A stretch of 64,000 bases of DNA from Actinomadura spongiicola (GTDB taxonomy: Bacteria; Actinomycetota; Actinomycetes; Streptosporangiales; Streptosporangiaceae). Location: positions 186,001 to 250,000 of the forward strand of contig NZ_QVNQ01000009.1 in assembly GCF_003432485.1 (NCBI RefSeq), in the 5' to 3' direction. A program made the translations under genes and the position numbers. Shown one piece after another: positions 19,758 to 28,267 of the stretch. Positions within the stretch are counted from its first letter, which is position 1; each line of letters starts with the position of its first letter. The notes below the pieces were generated by a model. That model did not search any database. It was not told where the DNA came from and was given only the letters and a program-made list of their open reading frames with translations.

Positions 19758-20228
19758 TCAGCGTTGGGCGCCGGAGTAGAAGTCGAGGTCGGCGGCGGCG
19801 TCGTCGCGGTCGGAGCTCCAGCGGCGCGGCGCCCACGCGGGCATCAGCAGCGCCAGGCCCATCATCGCGTACACGCCGGAGCCGAGCAGCATCCGGAGGC
19901 CGAAGTCCATGTCCCCGGCGGGCGGCACCTTGCCGGGCAGGTCGAGGACGCCGTCCGGGTCGACGAGGAACCAGGTGGAGAAGCCGAGGAGCGCCAGCGC
20001 GGGCACCAGTGAGACCAGCGGCGACGCCCAGCGCGCGACGATGATCACGCCCATCACCAGGCCCACGGCGGCGAGCAGGGCGAACGCCCCGTAGATGCGG
20101 GTGCGGTCGGTGATCTCCTGGCCGGTCCCGTCGAAGGACTGCCCGGCCTGCACGTATCCCCAGGCCGCGCCGTACACCAGCCCGGGCGTCAGCAGGACGC
20201 CGAGGAAGAAGCCGAACGCATGACGCAC
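19758..20228 (-). CDS. Small polytopic membrane protein, unknown function
   Basis: 156 residues with four hydrophobic segments (starting near residues 4, 45, 68 and 113) and a charged cytoplasmic tail (RRWSSDRDDAAADLD). I do not recognise a family. GTG 20228 (MRHAFGFFLGVLLTPGLVYG) is chosen because it keeps the first hydrophobic segment whole. It converges on the ABC operon and is divergent from the large membrane protein gene. Confidence 0.65.
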   Translation of the reverse strand: MRHAFGFFLGVLLTPGLVYGAAWGYVQAGQSFDGTGQEITDRTRIYGAFALLAAVGLVMGVIIVARWASPLVSLVPALALLGFSTWFLVDPDGVLDLPGKVPPAGDMDFGLRMLLGSGVYAMMGLALLMPAWAPRRWSSDRDDAAADLDFYSGAQR

Positions 20229-20452
20229 CGCGCATCACATCCATTCGTTCCGAGGCCGCCCCAATTGCAACATGTGCATCGGGCATAGCGCAGTAAAACC
20301 GCCCAATAACGGACTCGAAGAACTGGTTGCGCACGGTGACCATGGATCTACTGGGAGCATGGGATCGGCCTTCGCACATAACGGAATCGATCCAGGGCAC
20401 CGTGCTCTCGACCACCTCGGCGAGAGCCCGGAACGCGCACGGGGGGAACCAG

Positions 20453-22531
20453 GTGATCCAGTTTCTGGACCGCACCGCCGCGACGGGCGAGCGGACGACG
20501 CGGACGCGGGCGACTCGGCTCGTGGACGCGTTCACCGACCAGGTGGTGCTGCTGTTCGCGGCGTGGACCGTCGTCTTCCATCTCGGGCTTCTGTTCCATC
20601 CGTCCACGTCCGGGCTGCTCCTGATGTGGCTCGTCGGCGCGGTCGCCATCGCCCTGCTGTACGCGGCGCGGCGCGGCTGGTGGGCCGGGCCGGTGTGGCG
20701 GGAGCCCTCCGGCGCGACGGTGTCGGGGGCGGCGCCGCGTGCGCCGGTGGTCGTGGCCGTAGGCGCGGGCGTCGTGGCGGGGACGTGCGCGGGGCTGCAT
20801 CCGTCCGGGGTTCCCTGGTGGTGCGCGTGGGTTTCGGGGATCGTGAGCGTCGCCGCGTCGACCGCGGCCCTGCTCTCCCGCCGCGCGGAACCGGACCTCG
20901 CGGGCCGGACCCGTCCGGTCGAGGACCGCCCGGCCGGAGATCGCCAAAACGGGGACCGCCAGAACGGAGACCGCCGGGACGGGGAGACCCGTTGGGGGAC
21001 GCCGCTCGCGCTCCTCACCGGCGCCGGGTTCGCCGTGGCGTCGCTGTTCATCGTCAACACCGACGGCGACGACGCCTACTTCGTCTCACGTTCGGTGGCG
21101 ACCGCCGCGACCGGCGAGATCCCGGTCAAGGACGTCATCTTCACCCCCGGAACGGCGGACGAGATCTCCGGCGAGCCGCCGGTGGCGTCGATCGAGGTCC
21201 TCGCCGGTGCCGTCGCGCGGATGCTCGGCGTCCACGCGGCGTCCTTCGTCTGGTACGCGCTGCTGCCCGCGGTGACGTTCCTCGCGGTGTGGGCGCTCTG
21301 GCGGCTGGTCCGGGCCTGGGCGCCGCGCCACGCCGTCCTGTGCTTCGCGGTCGGGGCGGTCTACCTGCTGTGGAGCGGGACGAGCCGGGCGTCGCTCGGC
21401 TCGTTCCATCTGCTGCGGATGTGGCAGGGAAAGGCGGTGCTGGTGTCGGTGCTGGTGCCGCTGCTCCTGGTGTACCTGACCCGGTGGGCGGAACGGCGGT
21501 CCCGCGGCGACCTCGCGCTCCTCGGCGCCGCCGGGATGGCGGCGACCGGGTTGACGTCGTCCGCCGCGTTCGTAGTGCCGCTGGTCGTCGGGGCCGCCGC
21601 CGTGGCGTTGGTCGCCGCCGGCCGCGTCCGGACCGGGCTGGCCGCGTGTGTCGCGACCGTCTACCCGATCGGGTCGGGCCTCGCCGTGAAACTGTTCTAC
21701 GGCGACACGACCGTGCCCGGAACGGTGCACGACGCCCCGGGGAGCTACCGGTGGGTCCTGTTGCACGGCGCGCTCGGGGTGATCGGCGGGTGCGCGGTGT
21801 GGCTGTCGCCGTGGACGGCCCGCCGCGGCGTCCCCGCGCTGCTGGCCACCGGGGTGGCGGCGGTCCTGACGGTGCTGATCGTCCCCGGGGTCTTGGAGAC
21901 GGCCGCGGACCTGTCGGGCGCGGGACAGGTGCTCTGGCGGACGATGTGGGTCGTCCCCGCCCCGGCGCTGATCGGGCTGCTCGCCTCGGTGCGGCTTCCC
22001 ACCGGGCGGTGGCCGGGGCCGGTGCGCGCCGGCGCGGCGGGCGTCCCGGCCGTCGTCCTGGTCGTGGCGCTGGTCGCGGGCGGAAATCCGGTGTGGTCCG
22101 ACTCGAACGGCTCCACGGTGGCGTCGCGTCCGGCGTGGAAGGTCCCGGCGGGCTCCGTCGGCACGGCGCGGGACGTGGTCGAACTCGCCGGGCCGGGCGG
22201 CCTGGTGCTGATGCCGACCGGGGTGATGCGGGTGGTGCCGCTGCTGACCGTTCGCACCCAGGCCGTCAATCCGAACAGCCATTATCTGAAGCTGTTGCCG
22301 GTGGATCCGCAGGTCATCGATGACCGGCAGGTGCTGTCCGCGGCGGTGCGCCGGTCGTCCGGCGGCAAGCCGGAGACGGCCGAGGTCGCGGCGGCGCTGT
22401 CGCGGGCCGGGGTGGACGTGGCGTGCGCGTACCACGGAGACGAACGTGGTCTCGCGCTACTGGAGAGGGCCGGATACGGCGGGGAACGGCGCGTCGGAAA
22501 TCTTCGTTGCCTCTTCCCTCCGCGGAGCTGA
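20453..22531 (+). CDS. Large polytopic membrane protein, unknown function
   Basis: About 692 residues with some 12-14 hydrophobic segments and a soluble C-terminal part of about 110 residues. Between the first and second membrane blocks lies a short hydrophilic repeat (DRPAGDRQNGDRQNGDRRDGE, three near-identical 5-residue units). A luminal loop has NTDGDDAYFVSRSVATA, where adjacent acidic residues recall the first loop of GT-C glycosyltransferases, but I cannot assign it to one. Start: GTG 20453 follows GGGGGG by six bases. The frame is open to a TTG at 20327, but the extra residues look non-coding. Confidence 0.7.
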   Translation: MIQFLDRTAATGERTTRTRATRLVDAFTDQVVLLFAAWTVVFHLGLLFHPSTSGLLLMWLVGAVAIALLYAARRGWWAGPVWREPSGATVSGAAPRAPVVVAVGAGVVAGTCAGLHPSGVPWWCAWVSGIVSVAASTAALLSRRAEPDLAGRTRPVEDRPAGDRQNGDRQNGDRRDGETRWGTPLALLTGAGFAVASLFIVNTDGDDAYFVSRSVATAATGEIPVKDVIFTPGTADEISGEPPVASIEVLAGAVARMLGVHAASFVWYALLPAVTFLAVWALWRLVRAWAPRHAVLCFAVGAVYLLWSGTSRASLGSFHLLRMWQGKAVLVSVLVPLLLVYLTRWAERRSRGDLALLGAAGMAATGLTSSAAFVVPLVVGAAAVALVAAGRVRTGLAACVATVYPIGSGLAVKLFYGDTTVPGTVHDAPGSYRWVLLHGALGVIGGCAVWLSPWTARRGVPALLATGVAAVLTVLIVPGVLETAADLSGAGQVLWRTMWVVPAPALIGLLASVRLPTGRWPGPVRAGAAGVPAVVLVVALVAGGNPVWSDSNGSTVASRPAWKVPAGSVGTARDVVELAGPGGLVLMPTGVMRVVPLLTVRTQAVNPNSHYLKLLPVDPQVIDDRQVLSAAVRRSSGGKPETAEVAAALSRAGVDVACAYHGDERGLALLERAGYGGERRVGNLRCLFPPRS

Positions 22532-22623
22532 CCTCACCTGACCATTTCATGGCGGTTTGTTTTGGCTGTCGCTATTTGGGCATCGGCGTTCCAGTCGATC
22601 CGACGCACGTTGGAGGGAACACC

Positions 22624-23220
22624 ATGTCGACCGCGATATTGGTCGTCATCATCGTCATCGTCGTCGCCGCCATCGTCGCGGCGGCGTATCTCGCTCGGAG
22701 CGGAGCGCGGACGCGGCAACTCAAGCAGCGGTTCGGCCCCGAGTACGACCGGGCCGTGGAGAAGCACGGCGGTCGCGCCGCCGCCGAGCGGGAACTGCGC
22801 TCGCGCGAGGAGCGCCACGAAGAACTCGACCTGCGCGAGCTGGACCCGCAGCGGCGGGAGCGGTACCGCGAGCAGTGGGTCGGCGTCCAGGAACGCTTCG
22901 TCGACAACCCCGGCGCGGCGGTCGAGCAGGCCGACGGCCTCCTCACCGTGGTGATGGGCGAGCGAGGCTACCCGACGCACGGCTTCGAGGAGAAGGTCGC
23001 CCACCTGTCGGTGGAGCACGGCCGCACGATGGACCACTACCGGCGCGCCCACACCATCAGCAGCCGGGCCAAGGCCGGGGAGGCGTCCACCGAGGACCTT
23101 CGGCAGGCCATGGTGCACTACCGGGCCCTCTTCGAGGAACTGCTGGCCGCCCCCGCCGCGTCCACCGGCGGCCCCGCTCAGCGGGCGGGCCACGCCGACG
23201 GCCGGACCCCTAGGAGCTGA
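22624..23220 (+). CDS. Membrane-anchored helical protein, unknown function
   Basis: 198 residues. An N-terminal transmembrane helix (about residues 4-24) is followed by a charged helical cytoplasmic region with RQLKQRFGPEYDRAVEKHGG and a C-terminal domain RYREQWVGVQERFVDNPGAAV and LRQAMVHYRALFEELL. The latter is repeated in the next gene, so the two share a domain. ATG 22624 follows GGAGGGAAC. The next start is six bases after this stop, so they form an operon. I know similar actinobacterial proteins only as uncharacterised. Confidence 0.75.
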   Translation: MSTAILVVIIVIVVAAIVAAAYLARSGARTRQLKQRFGPEYDRAVEKHGGRAAAERELRSREERHEELDLRELDPQRRERYREQWVGVQERFVDNPGAAVEQADGLLTVVMGERGYPTHGFEEKVAHLSVEHGRTMDHYRRAHTISSRAKAGEASTEDLRQAMVHYRALFEELLAAPAASTGGPAQRAGHADGRTPRS

Positions 23221-23226
23221 CCCCCG

Positions 23227-24042
23227 ATGGAGCACAGACGACCCGACACCCGCGCCGCGGAGACGGGCGAACCCGGCGGCGCCGCCGACACGCACGTCGC
23301 CGGGCCCGCCCCGAAACCCCCGACCATGGACGCCCCGGGACGCGCGGCCCCACCACCCCGCACTTCCACAGAACAGCGCGCCCTGGAGGCACGACGCACC
23401 CCAGCGCGAACGCGCGCCCCAGGCGAACAGCGCACCCCGGGAGAAGGCCAGACCACAGGTGAACAGCGCACCGCAGGTGTAGAGCGCATCCCGGGTGTAG
23501 GGAACACCCCGGGTGAGCAGCACACCTCGGGTGCGGGACACACCTTGGGCGCAGGGAAGACCCCGGCTGGACAGCACACCCCAGGCGTTGGGCCCACCCC
23601 GGGTGAACAGCACGCCCCGGGCGCAGGGAAGACCCCGGCTGAACAGCACACCCCAGGTGTGGGGTCCACCCCAGGCGAACAGCACATCCCGGGCGTAGGA
23701 AATACCGCGGGTGAGCAGCACGCCCCAGGCGGTGGGCGCGGTGCGGGAGATCGGTCCGCCGTGGAGGGGCAGCGGGGGAAGCTGCTCGGCCCGGATGAGG
23801 CGGGGCGGTTCCGGGAGCGTTGGCACGAGGTTCAGGCGGGGTTCGTCGACGACCCGAGCGCTTCCGTCCGGGAGGCGGACGACCTGGCGTCCGACGCCGT
23901 CGAGGCGCTCGGACGCGTGCTCACCGCGCAGCGGCGGACGCTCGCCGAGGGGCTGGAGCAGGGGAACGGCGCCGACACCGAGCGGCTCCGCCAGACACTG
24001 CGCGACTACCGGGAACTGCTGAACCGAGTCATCGACGCATGA
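23227..24042 (+). CDS. Repeat-containing protein sharing the C-terminal domain of its upstream neighbour
   Basis: 271 residues. The first about 65 are Pro/Ala-rich. Residues about 66-170 are built from a 12-residue repeat (GEQHxPGxGxTP) with an inner 6-residue period. The last about 90 residues (RFRERWHEVQAGFVDDPSASVREADDL and LRQTLRDYRELLNRVIDA) align with the C-terminus of the preceding protein. No membrane helix remains, so this paralogue is soluble. AGGAG at 23211-23215 precedes the ATG. The Gly/Pro/Gln repeat looks disordered and likely varies in copy number between strains. Function unknown. Confidence 0.7.
   Translation: MEHRRPDTRAAETGEPGGAADTHVAGPAPKPPTMDAPGRAAPPPRTSTEQRALEARRTPARTRAPGEQRTPGEGQTTGEQRTAGVERIPGVGNTPGEQHTSGAGHTLGAGKTPAGQHTPGVGPTPGEQHAPGAGKTPAEQHTPGVGSTPGEQHIPGVGNTAGEQHAPGGGRGAGDRSAVEGQRGKLLGPDEAGRFRERWHEVQAGFVDDPSASVREADDLASDAVEALGRVLTAQRRTLAEGLEQGNGADTERLRQTLRDYRELLNRVIDA
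23426..23748 (+). repeat. Coding minisatellite, 36-bp unit with 18-bp sub-period
   Basis: Within the gene at 23227 a 36-bp unit (for example GAACAGCACACCCCAGGTGT and its continuation, coding EQHTPGVGSTPG) recurs about eight times with small changes; some units are expanded by 18 bp. It keeps the reading frame throughout, as a slippage-driven repeat under coding constraint would. Confidence 0.75.
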
Positions 24043-24046
24043 CGAC

Positions 24047-24101
24047 CCACCCGGCCCGGACGGTCCGGCGGACGAGGCGCCGGACCGTCCGGGCCGGGTG
24101 G
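24047..24101 (+). terminator. Very long perfect hairpin after the repeat-protein operon
   Basis: A perfect 24-bp inverted repeat (24047-24070 with 24078-24101) and a 7-base loop, starting five bases after the stop at 24042 and ending 13 bases before the next ATG. It should terminate the two-gene operon; its right arm also borders the AraC gene's start. Confidence 0.8.
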
Positions 24102-24113
24102 TAAGACTGGCTT

Positions 24114-24941
24114 ATGGGCGACAGGCCGGTCGAGTTCGACGACCAGGGCGGATGGTGGCTGGCGCGGGGCCGGCCGCATCCGGCGCTGCGCCCGTTCCTG
24201 CGCTCCTATGACGGGTACTGGGAGCCCGCGGTCGTCCCCACCCGGATGCGGACGCTACCCACCCGCGCCACCGTCGTCCTCATCAACCTCGGGCCCCCGC
24301 TCTACCTGGAGGTCCCCGGCGATGTCCGCGGCCGGGAGTACGGCTCGTTCGTCGCCGGGATGCACGACGGTCACGGCATGTACGTCAGCCCCGGCGGGCA
24401 GCGCGGCATCCAGCTCGACGTCACCCCGCTCGGCGCCTACACCCTGTTCGGCGTCCCGATGTCCCATCTCACCAATGTCGCCGTGGAGTGGTCCGGGGTG
24501 CTCGGCCGCGGCGCGGACGCGCTGGTGGAGCGGCTCGGGAACACCCCGTCGTGGGGCGAGCGGTTCGACGTCCTCGACCGGTTCCTGCTGCGGCGGCTGG
24601 AGACCGGGCCGGTGCCCGACCCGGAGGTGGCCAGGGCGTGGCGGCTGCTGAACGCCGATTTCACCGTGTCCGTCGCCGACATCGCCGCCGACGTCGGCTG
24701 GAGCCGCAGGCATCTCACCCACCGGTTCCGGGAGCAGGCCGGGCTGCCGCCCAAGGTGATGGGCCGCGTGCTTCGTTTCCGTCGCGCCGTGGAGCTGCTG
24801 ACCGGCGGCGCCGGGCTCGCCGACGCCGCGTCCGCCTGCGGCTACTACGACCAGGCGCATCTCAACCGCGAGTTCCGCGCCCTGTCGGGCTGTACCCCGA
24901 CCGAGCTGCTCGGCGGGCAACTGGAGTTGCAGCCGCTGTGA
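24114..24941 (+). CDS. AraC family transcriptional regulator
   Basis: 275 residues. The N-terminal part is a short sensor domain (DUF6597-like in layout). The C-terminal AraC domain has FTVSVADIAADVGWSRRHLTHRFREQAGLPPK and LADAASACGYYDQAHLNREFRALSGCTPTELL, the two helix-turn-helix units and the second signature. ATG 24114 is just behind a large hairpin, so the promoter must lie inside or upstream of that structure. Convergent with the SMR pump gene; whether it controls it is unknown. Confidence 0.85.
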   Translation: MGDRPVEFDDQGGWWLARGRPHPALRPFLRSYDGYWEPAVVPTRMRTLPTRATVVLINLGPPLYLEVPGDVRGREYGSFVAGMHDGHGMYVSPGGQRGIQLDVTPLGAYTLFGVPMSHLTNVAVEWSGVLGRGADALVERLGNTPSWGERFDVLDRFLLRRLETGPVPDPEVARAWRLLNADFTVSVADIAADVGWSRRHLTHRFREQAGLPPKVMGRVLRFRRAVELLTGGAGLADAASACGYYDQAHLNREFRALSGCTPTELLGGQLELQPL

Positions 24942-24950
24942 CGGCGCCGC

Positions 24951-25280
24951 TCAGCCCTGGTGCACTCCCCCGCCCAGGTTGATCACGATCACGCCCACCA
25001 CGACGATCACCGCCCCGGCGATGGTGACCGGTTTGACCGGCTCGTCGAAGAGCAGCACACCGCCCGCGAACGCGCCGATCGTGCCGAGCGCGGACCAGAT
25101 CGCGTAGACGGGCCCGACGTTCAGCGACGTCAGCGCCTTCGCCATGAACACGAACGAGATCACGTAGCCGGCCACCACGATCACTGACGGCCACGGTTTC
25201 GTGAACCCCTCGGAGGCGCGCATCGACAGCGTCGCGGTGACCTCGAACGCGATCGCGAACGCCAGCAGGACGAACGGCAT
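24951..25280 (-). CDS. Small multidrug resistance (SMR) family transporter
   Basis: 109 residues, four transmembrane helices, with the membrane-embedded glutamate of SMR pumps in helix 1 (FAIAFEVTATLSMRASEGFT) and the helix-3/4 motif YAIWSALGTIGAFAGGVLLFDEPV. These pumps exchange protons for cationic compounds as antiparallel dimers. The ATG shares one base with the stop of the LLM oxidoreductase gene (TGATG), so the two are translationally coupled; the pump may export a product or substrate of that enzyme, though that is only inferred from position. Confidence 0.9.
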   Translation of the reverse strand: MPFVLLAFAIAFEVTATLSMRASEGFTKPWPSVIVVAGYVISFVFMAKALTSLNVGPVYAIWSALGTIGAFAGGVLLFDEPVKPVTIAGAVIVVVGVIVINLGGGVHQG

Positions 25281-26158
25281 CAGCGACGCTCCCCTCGCTC
25301 GGCGTGGTTCGCCGCGATCGTCTCGAACACCTTCATGTCGGCGTCGAACGCGGATCCGGGCCGCGGCCAGTGCAGCGCGATCTCGGTGACGCCGAGTTCG
25401 GCGTAGCGGCCCGCGAGGTCGTCGAACGAGCCGGGCGACTCCAGCCACGGTTCGCCGCTGAAACCGGTCAGCAGGATACGGTCGTCGATCTTGCGGCCGG
25501 CCGCCTCGCACGCGGCGTCGAGGGCGTCCAGCCGGGAGCGCACCACATCCCACGGCTCCCCTTCCCCGGCGTTGGGGCTGGTCACCCAGCCGTCCGCGTG
25601 CCGGGCGGCGAGTCGCATCCCGCGTGGGCCGTCACCGGCGATGACCAGGGGCACGCGGGGTCGCTGCACGCAGCCCGGCTCCTGGACGACGTCGCGCGCC
25701 GTGTAGTACGTCCCCTCTAACGTGGTCTCCGGTCGCCGCAGCAGCAGGTCGAGGAGCTCCACCCATTCGGCGAGACGGGAGGCGCGTTCGCCCGGCGTCC
25801 AGTCGTCCCCGCCGAGGACCCCGGCGTCGGAGTCGCGGTGGGTTCCGCCCGCCCCGACCCCGATCGTCAGCCGCCCGCCGCTGACATGGTCGATCGTCCT
25901 GATCGCGTGCGCGGTGGGGACGGGGTGCCGGAAGTTCGGCGAGGTGACCAGGGTGCCGATCCGGATCCGCGCGGTGACCGCGGCGGCCGCGGCCAGCGTC
26001 GTGTACGTGTCGTACCAGGGAGTCGTGCCCCGCCACGCGAGATGGTCGTACAGCCAGGCGTGCCGGAACCCGAGGTCCTCGGCGCGCCGCCACAGCTCCC
26101 CCGTCTCCGGCCACGACCGCATGGGCCACATCACCGTGCCGATCCTCGGTACGGTCAC
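25280..26158 (-). CDS. LLM class F420-dependent oxidoreductase
   Basis: 292 residues, luciferase-like TIM barrel. DHLAWRGTTPWYDTYTTLAA, RIRIGTLVTSPNFRHP, TIDHVSGGRLTIGVGAG and VIAGDGPRGMRLAARHADGW are typical of the F420-dependent LLM subgroup of actinobacteria. The cofactor preference is inferred from similarity, the substrate is unknown. GTG 26158 has GGAGGGG six bases upstream. It heads a two-gene operon with the SMR pump and is divergent from the aldolase gene. Confidence 0.85.
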   Translation of the reverse strand: MTVPRIGTVMWPMRSWPETGELWRRAEDLGFRHAWLYDHLAWRGTTPWYDTYTTLAAAAAVTARIRIGTLVTSPNFRHPVPTAHAIRTIDHVSGGRLTIGVGAGGTHRDSDAGVLGGDDWTPGERASRLAEWVELLDLLLRRPETTLEGTYYTARDVVQEPGCVQRPRVPLVIAGDGPRGMRLAARHADGWVTSPNAGEGEPWDVVRSRLDALDAACEAAGRKIDDRILLTGFSGEPWLESPGSFDDLAGRYAELGVTEIALHWPRPGSAFDADMKVFETIAANHAERGERR

Positions 26159-26215
26159 CGGTCCCCTCCGTTCCTCGTCCCCGTACGTCCCCCCAACCGG
26201 GACGTGTCCCCAAAT

Positions 26216-26227
26216 AGACCACGGTCT
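26216..26227. promoter_or_regulatory. Inverted repeat in the LLM/aldolase divergent region
   Basis: AGACCACGGTCT has 5-bp perfect arms and a 2-base spacer, 58 bases before the LLM start and about 90 before the aldolase start. Position suits an operator; there is no further support. Confidence 0.3.
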
Positions 26228-26316
26228 CGCACGCGCCGGCCACCGGTTCGGAGGAGGCCCTGGCCGGACACCGAAGAATGGTGTTCGGTGGTCATAGACG
26301 AGCGGAGGAGTACGCG

Positions 26317-27111
26317 ATGTCCGACGAGGACGAGTTCCTGGAGAAGCTGCCCACCGACCTGATCTTCCGGCTGCCGCCGACGTTCGACGACGTCGAGGAC
26401 GAGCGCCGCCATCGCAAGGAACGTCTCGCGGCCGCGTTGCGCGTCTTCGGCAGGTTCGGCTTCGAGGAGGGCGTGGCCGGGCACATCACGGCTCGTGACC
26501 CGGAGCGCGCCGACCATTTCTGGGTCAACCCGTTCGGCATCTCGTTCAAGCACGTGCGGGTCAGCGACCTGATCCTCGTGAACCACGAGGGCAGGGTCGT
26601 CGAGGGCCGGTACCCCGTCAACGAGGCCGCGTTCGCGATCCACTCGCAGATCCACCAGGCTCGGCCGGATGTGGTCGCCGCCGCGCACAGCCACTCCACC
26701 TACGGGCGTGCCCTCTCGGCACTCGGACAGCGATTGGAACCGATCACACAGGACGTGTGCGCCTTCTACCAGGACCACGGGCTGTTCGACGACTACACGG
26801 GCGTCGTCACCGACCTGGAGGAGGGCAAGCGCATCGCGGCGGCCCTCGGCGCGACCAAGGCGGTCATCCTCCGCAACCACGGCCTGCTCACCGTGGGCGA
26901 CACCGTCGACGCCGCCGCCTGGTGGTTCATCACGATGGAACGCTCCTGCCAGGTGCAACTGCTCGCCAAGGCCGCCGGGCCGGTCGTCCCGATCGAGCAC
27001 GACAACGCCGTCCTCACCCACGGCCAGATCGGCAACGATCTCGTCGGCTGGATCAACTACCAGCCCCTCTACGACCAGATCACCCGCGAGCAGCCCGATC
27101 TGTTCGACTGA
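26317..27111 (+). CDS. Class II aldolase/adducin family protein
   Basis: 264 residues. The zinc-binding histidines are visible in AAAHSHSTYGRALSAL and in RNHGLLTVGDTVDAAAWWF, with the catalytic acidic residue in the FEEGVAGHITARDPE and NPFGISFKHV region. The family includes fuculose-phosphate aldolase and decarboxylases; this longer form with an N-terminal acidic extension is common in actinobacteria as an uncharacterised member. GGAGGAG at 26304-26310 fixes ATG 26317. The next gene, an oxidoreductase, follows after 58 bases and may belong to the same sugar-related unit. Confidence 0.85.
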   Translation: MSDEDEFLEKLPTDLIFRLPPTFDDVEDERRHRKERLAAALRVFGRFGFEEGVAGHITARDPERADHFWVNPFGISFKHVRVSDLILVNHEGRVVEGRYPVNEAAFAIHSQIHQARPDVVAAAHSHSTYGRALSALGQRLEPITQDVCAFYQDHGLFDDYTGVVTDLEEGKRIAAALGATKAVILRNHGLLTVGDTVDAAAWWFITMERSCQVQLLAKAAGPVVPIEHDNAVLTHGQIGNDLVGWINYQPLYDQITREQPDLFD

Positions 27112-27169
27112 CGCCGCTCCGGGCCGCCCGGGTCCCCGCCGCCACCACGGCATCGGTAATGATCTGGGG

Positions 27170-28222
27170 ATGGACCTGCGTGTTGCGCTGATCGGATACG
27201 GCACCGGCGGCTCGGTGTTCCACGCTCCGCTGATCTCGTCGGTTCCCGGGATGCGGCTCGCCGCGGTCGTCACCGGGGACGCGGAGCGGCGGCGGGCCGT
27301 CCGGGAGCGGTATCCGGACACCGAGGTCGTCGACGGTCCGGACCGGCTGTGGGGTTCGGCGCGCGCCTACGACCTGGTCGTGGTCGCCGCGCCGAATCGA
27401 TGGCACGTTCCACTGGCCCGGACGGCGCTGACCTCGGGCCTGCCCGTCGTCGTGGACAAGCCGGTGGCGGCGTCGACGGCGGACGCCCGGTCGCTGGCCG
27501 CGCTGAGCGCCGTCCGGGGCCTGCCGGTGTTCCCGTTCCACAACCGCCGCTGGGACGGCGACTACCGGACCGCGCAGCACCTGATCACCTCGGGAACGCT
27601 GGGCGACATCCGGCGTTTCGAGTCGCGCTTCGAGCGCTGGCGTCCCAAGGTCACGGAGAGCTGGAAGGAGAGCGCGGACCCGCGGGACGCGGGCGGCGTC
27701 CTGTTCGACCTCGGCACCCACCTGATCGACCAGGCGGTCGCCCTGTTCGGCCGTCCCACCACGGTGTACGCCGAGATCGACACGCGCCGCCCCGCCGGGA
27801 CCTCGCCCGACGACGTGTTCGTCGCCCTGGCGCACCGCGGCGGCGTCCGCTCCCACCTGTGGACGAGCGCGACGGCCGCGCGGCCCGGCCCGCGGCTGCG
27901 GGTGCTGGGCAGCCGCGCCGCCTACACGGTGACCGGGATGGACGCGCAGGAGGAGCGGCTGCGCGGCGGCCTGACCCCGGCGGACGCCGGCTACGGCGCC
28001 GTCCCGGCCGAATCGTACGGGGTGATCGGCACGCCCGGCGACGAGCGTCCCGAACCGACCCTGCCCGGCGCCTACCACGACTTCTACGCGGCCGTCGCCC
28101 GTGCCCTCACGGGCGACGCGCCCCCTCCGGTCACGCTCGCCGACGCGATCACGGGCCTGGAGGTCGTCGAGGCCGCCGCCCGCTCCGCCGCCGAAGGCAC
28201 CGTCATCGACCTGACCTCCTGA
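27170..28222 (+). CDS. Gfo/Idh/MocA family oxidoreductase
   Basis: 350 residues. The N-terminal NAD(P) fold starts MDLRVALIGYGTGGSVFHAPLI and contains VVAAPNRWHVPLA and the EKP-like VVVDKPVAAS. The second domain has FPFHNRRWDGDY and the conserved DLGTHLIDQAVALFGRP, in which His is the usual catalytic position. It most resembles members acting on sugars or inositols. There are three or four G residues before the ATG but no full Shine-Dalgarno. It lies downstream of the class II aldolase on the same strand. Confidence 0.87.
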   Translation: MDLRVALIGYGTGGSVFHAPLISSVPGMRLAAVVTGDAERRRAVRERYPDTEVVDGPDRLWGSARAYDLVVVAAPNRWHVPLARTALTSGLPVVVDKPVAASTADARSLAALSAVRGLPVFPFHNRRWDGDYRTAQHLITSGTLGDIRRFESRFERWRPKVTESWKESADPRDAGGVLFDLGTHLIDQAVALFGRPTTVYAEIDTRRPAGTSPDDVFVALAHRGGVRSHLWTSATAARPGPRLRVLGSRAAYTVTGMDAQEERLRGGLTPADAGYGAVPAESYGVIGTPGDERPEPTLPGAYHDFYAAVARALTGDAPPPVTLADAITGLEVVEAAARSAAEGTVIDLTS

Positions 28223-28267
28223 TTCGGCCGTCCGGTGAGGAGGCGCACGGCACCCGTGCCGGGCCCC

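Noticed and set aside
20272..22323. 683-codon alternative frame over the large membrane protein
   Set aside because: Arg/Gly-rich without hydrophobic segments; the other frame has a coherent set of membrane helices.
23426..23748. CRISPR-like array
   Set aside because: The units are contiguous, without unique spacers, and code in frame; it is a coding minisatellite.
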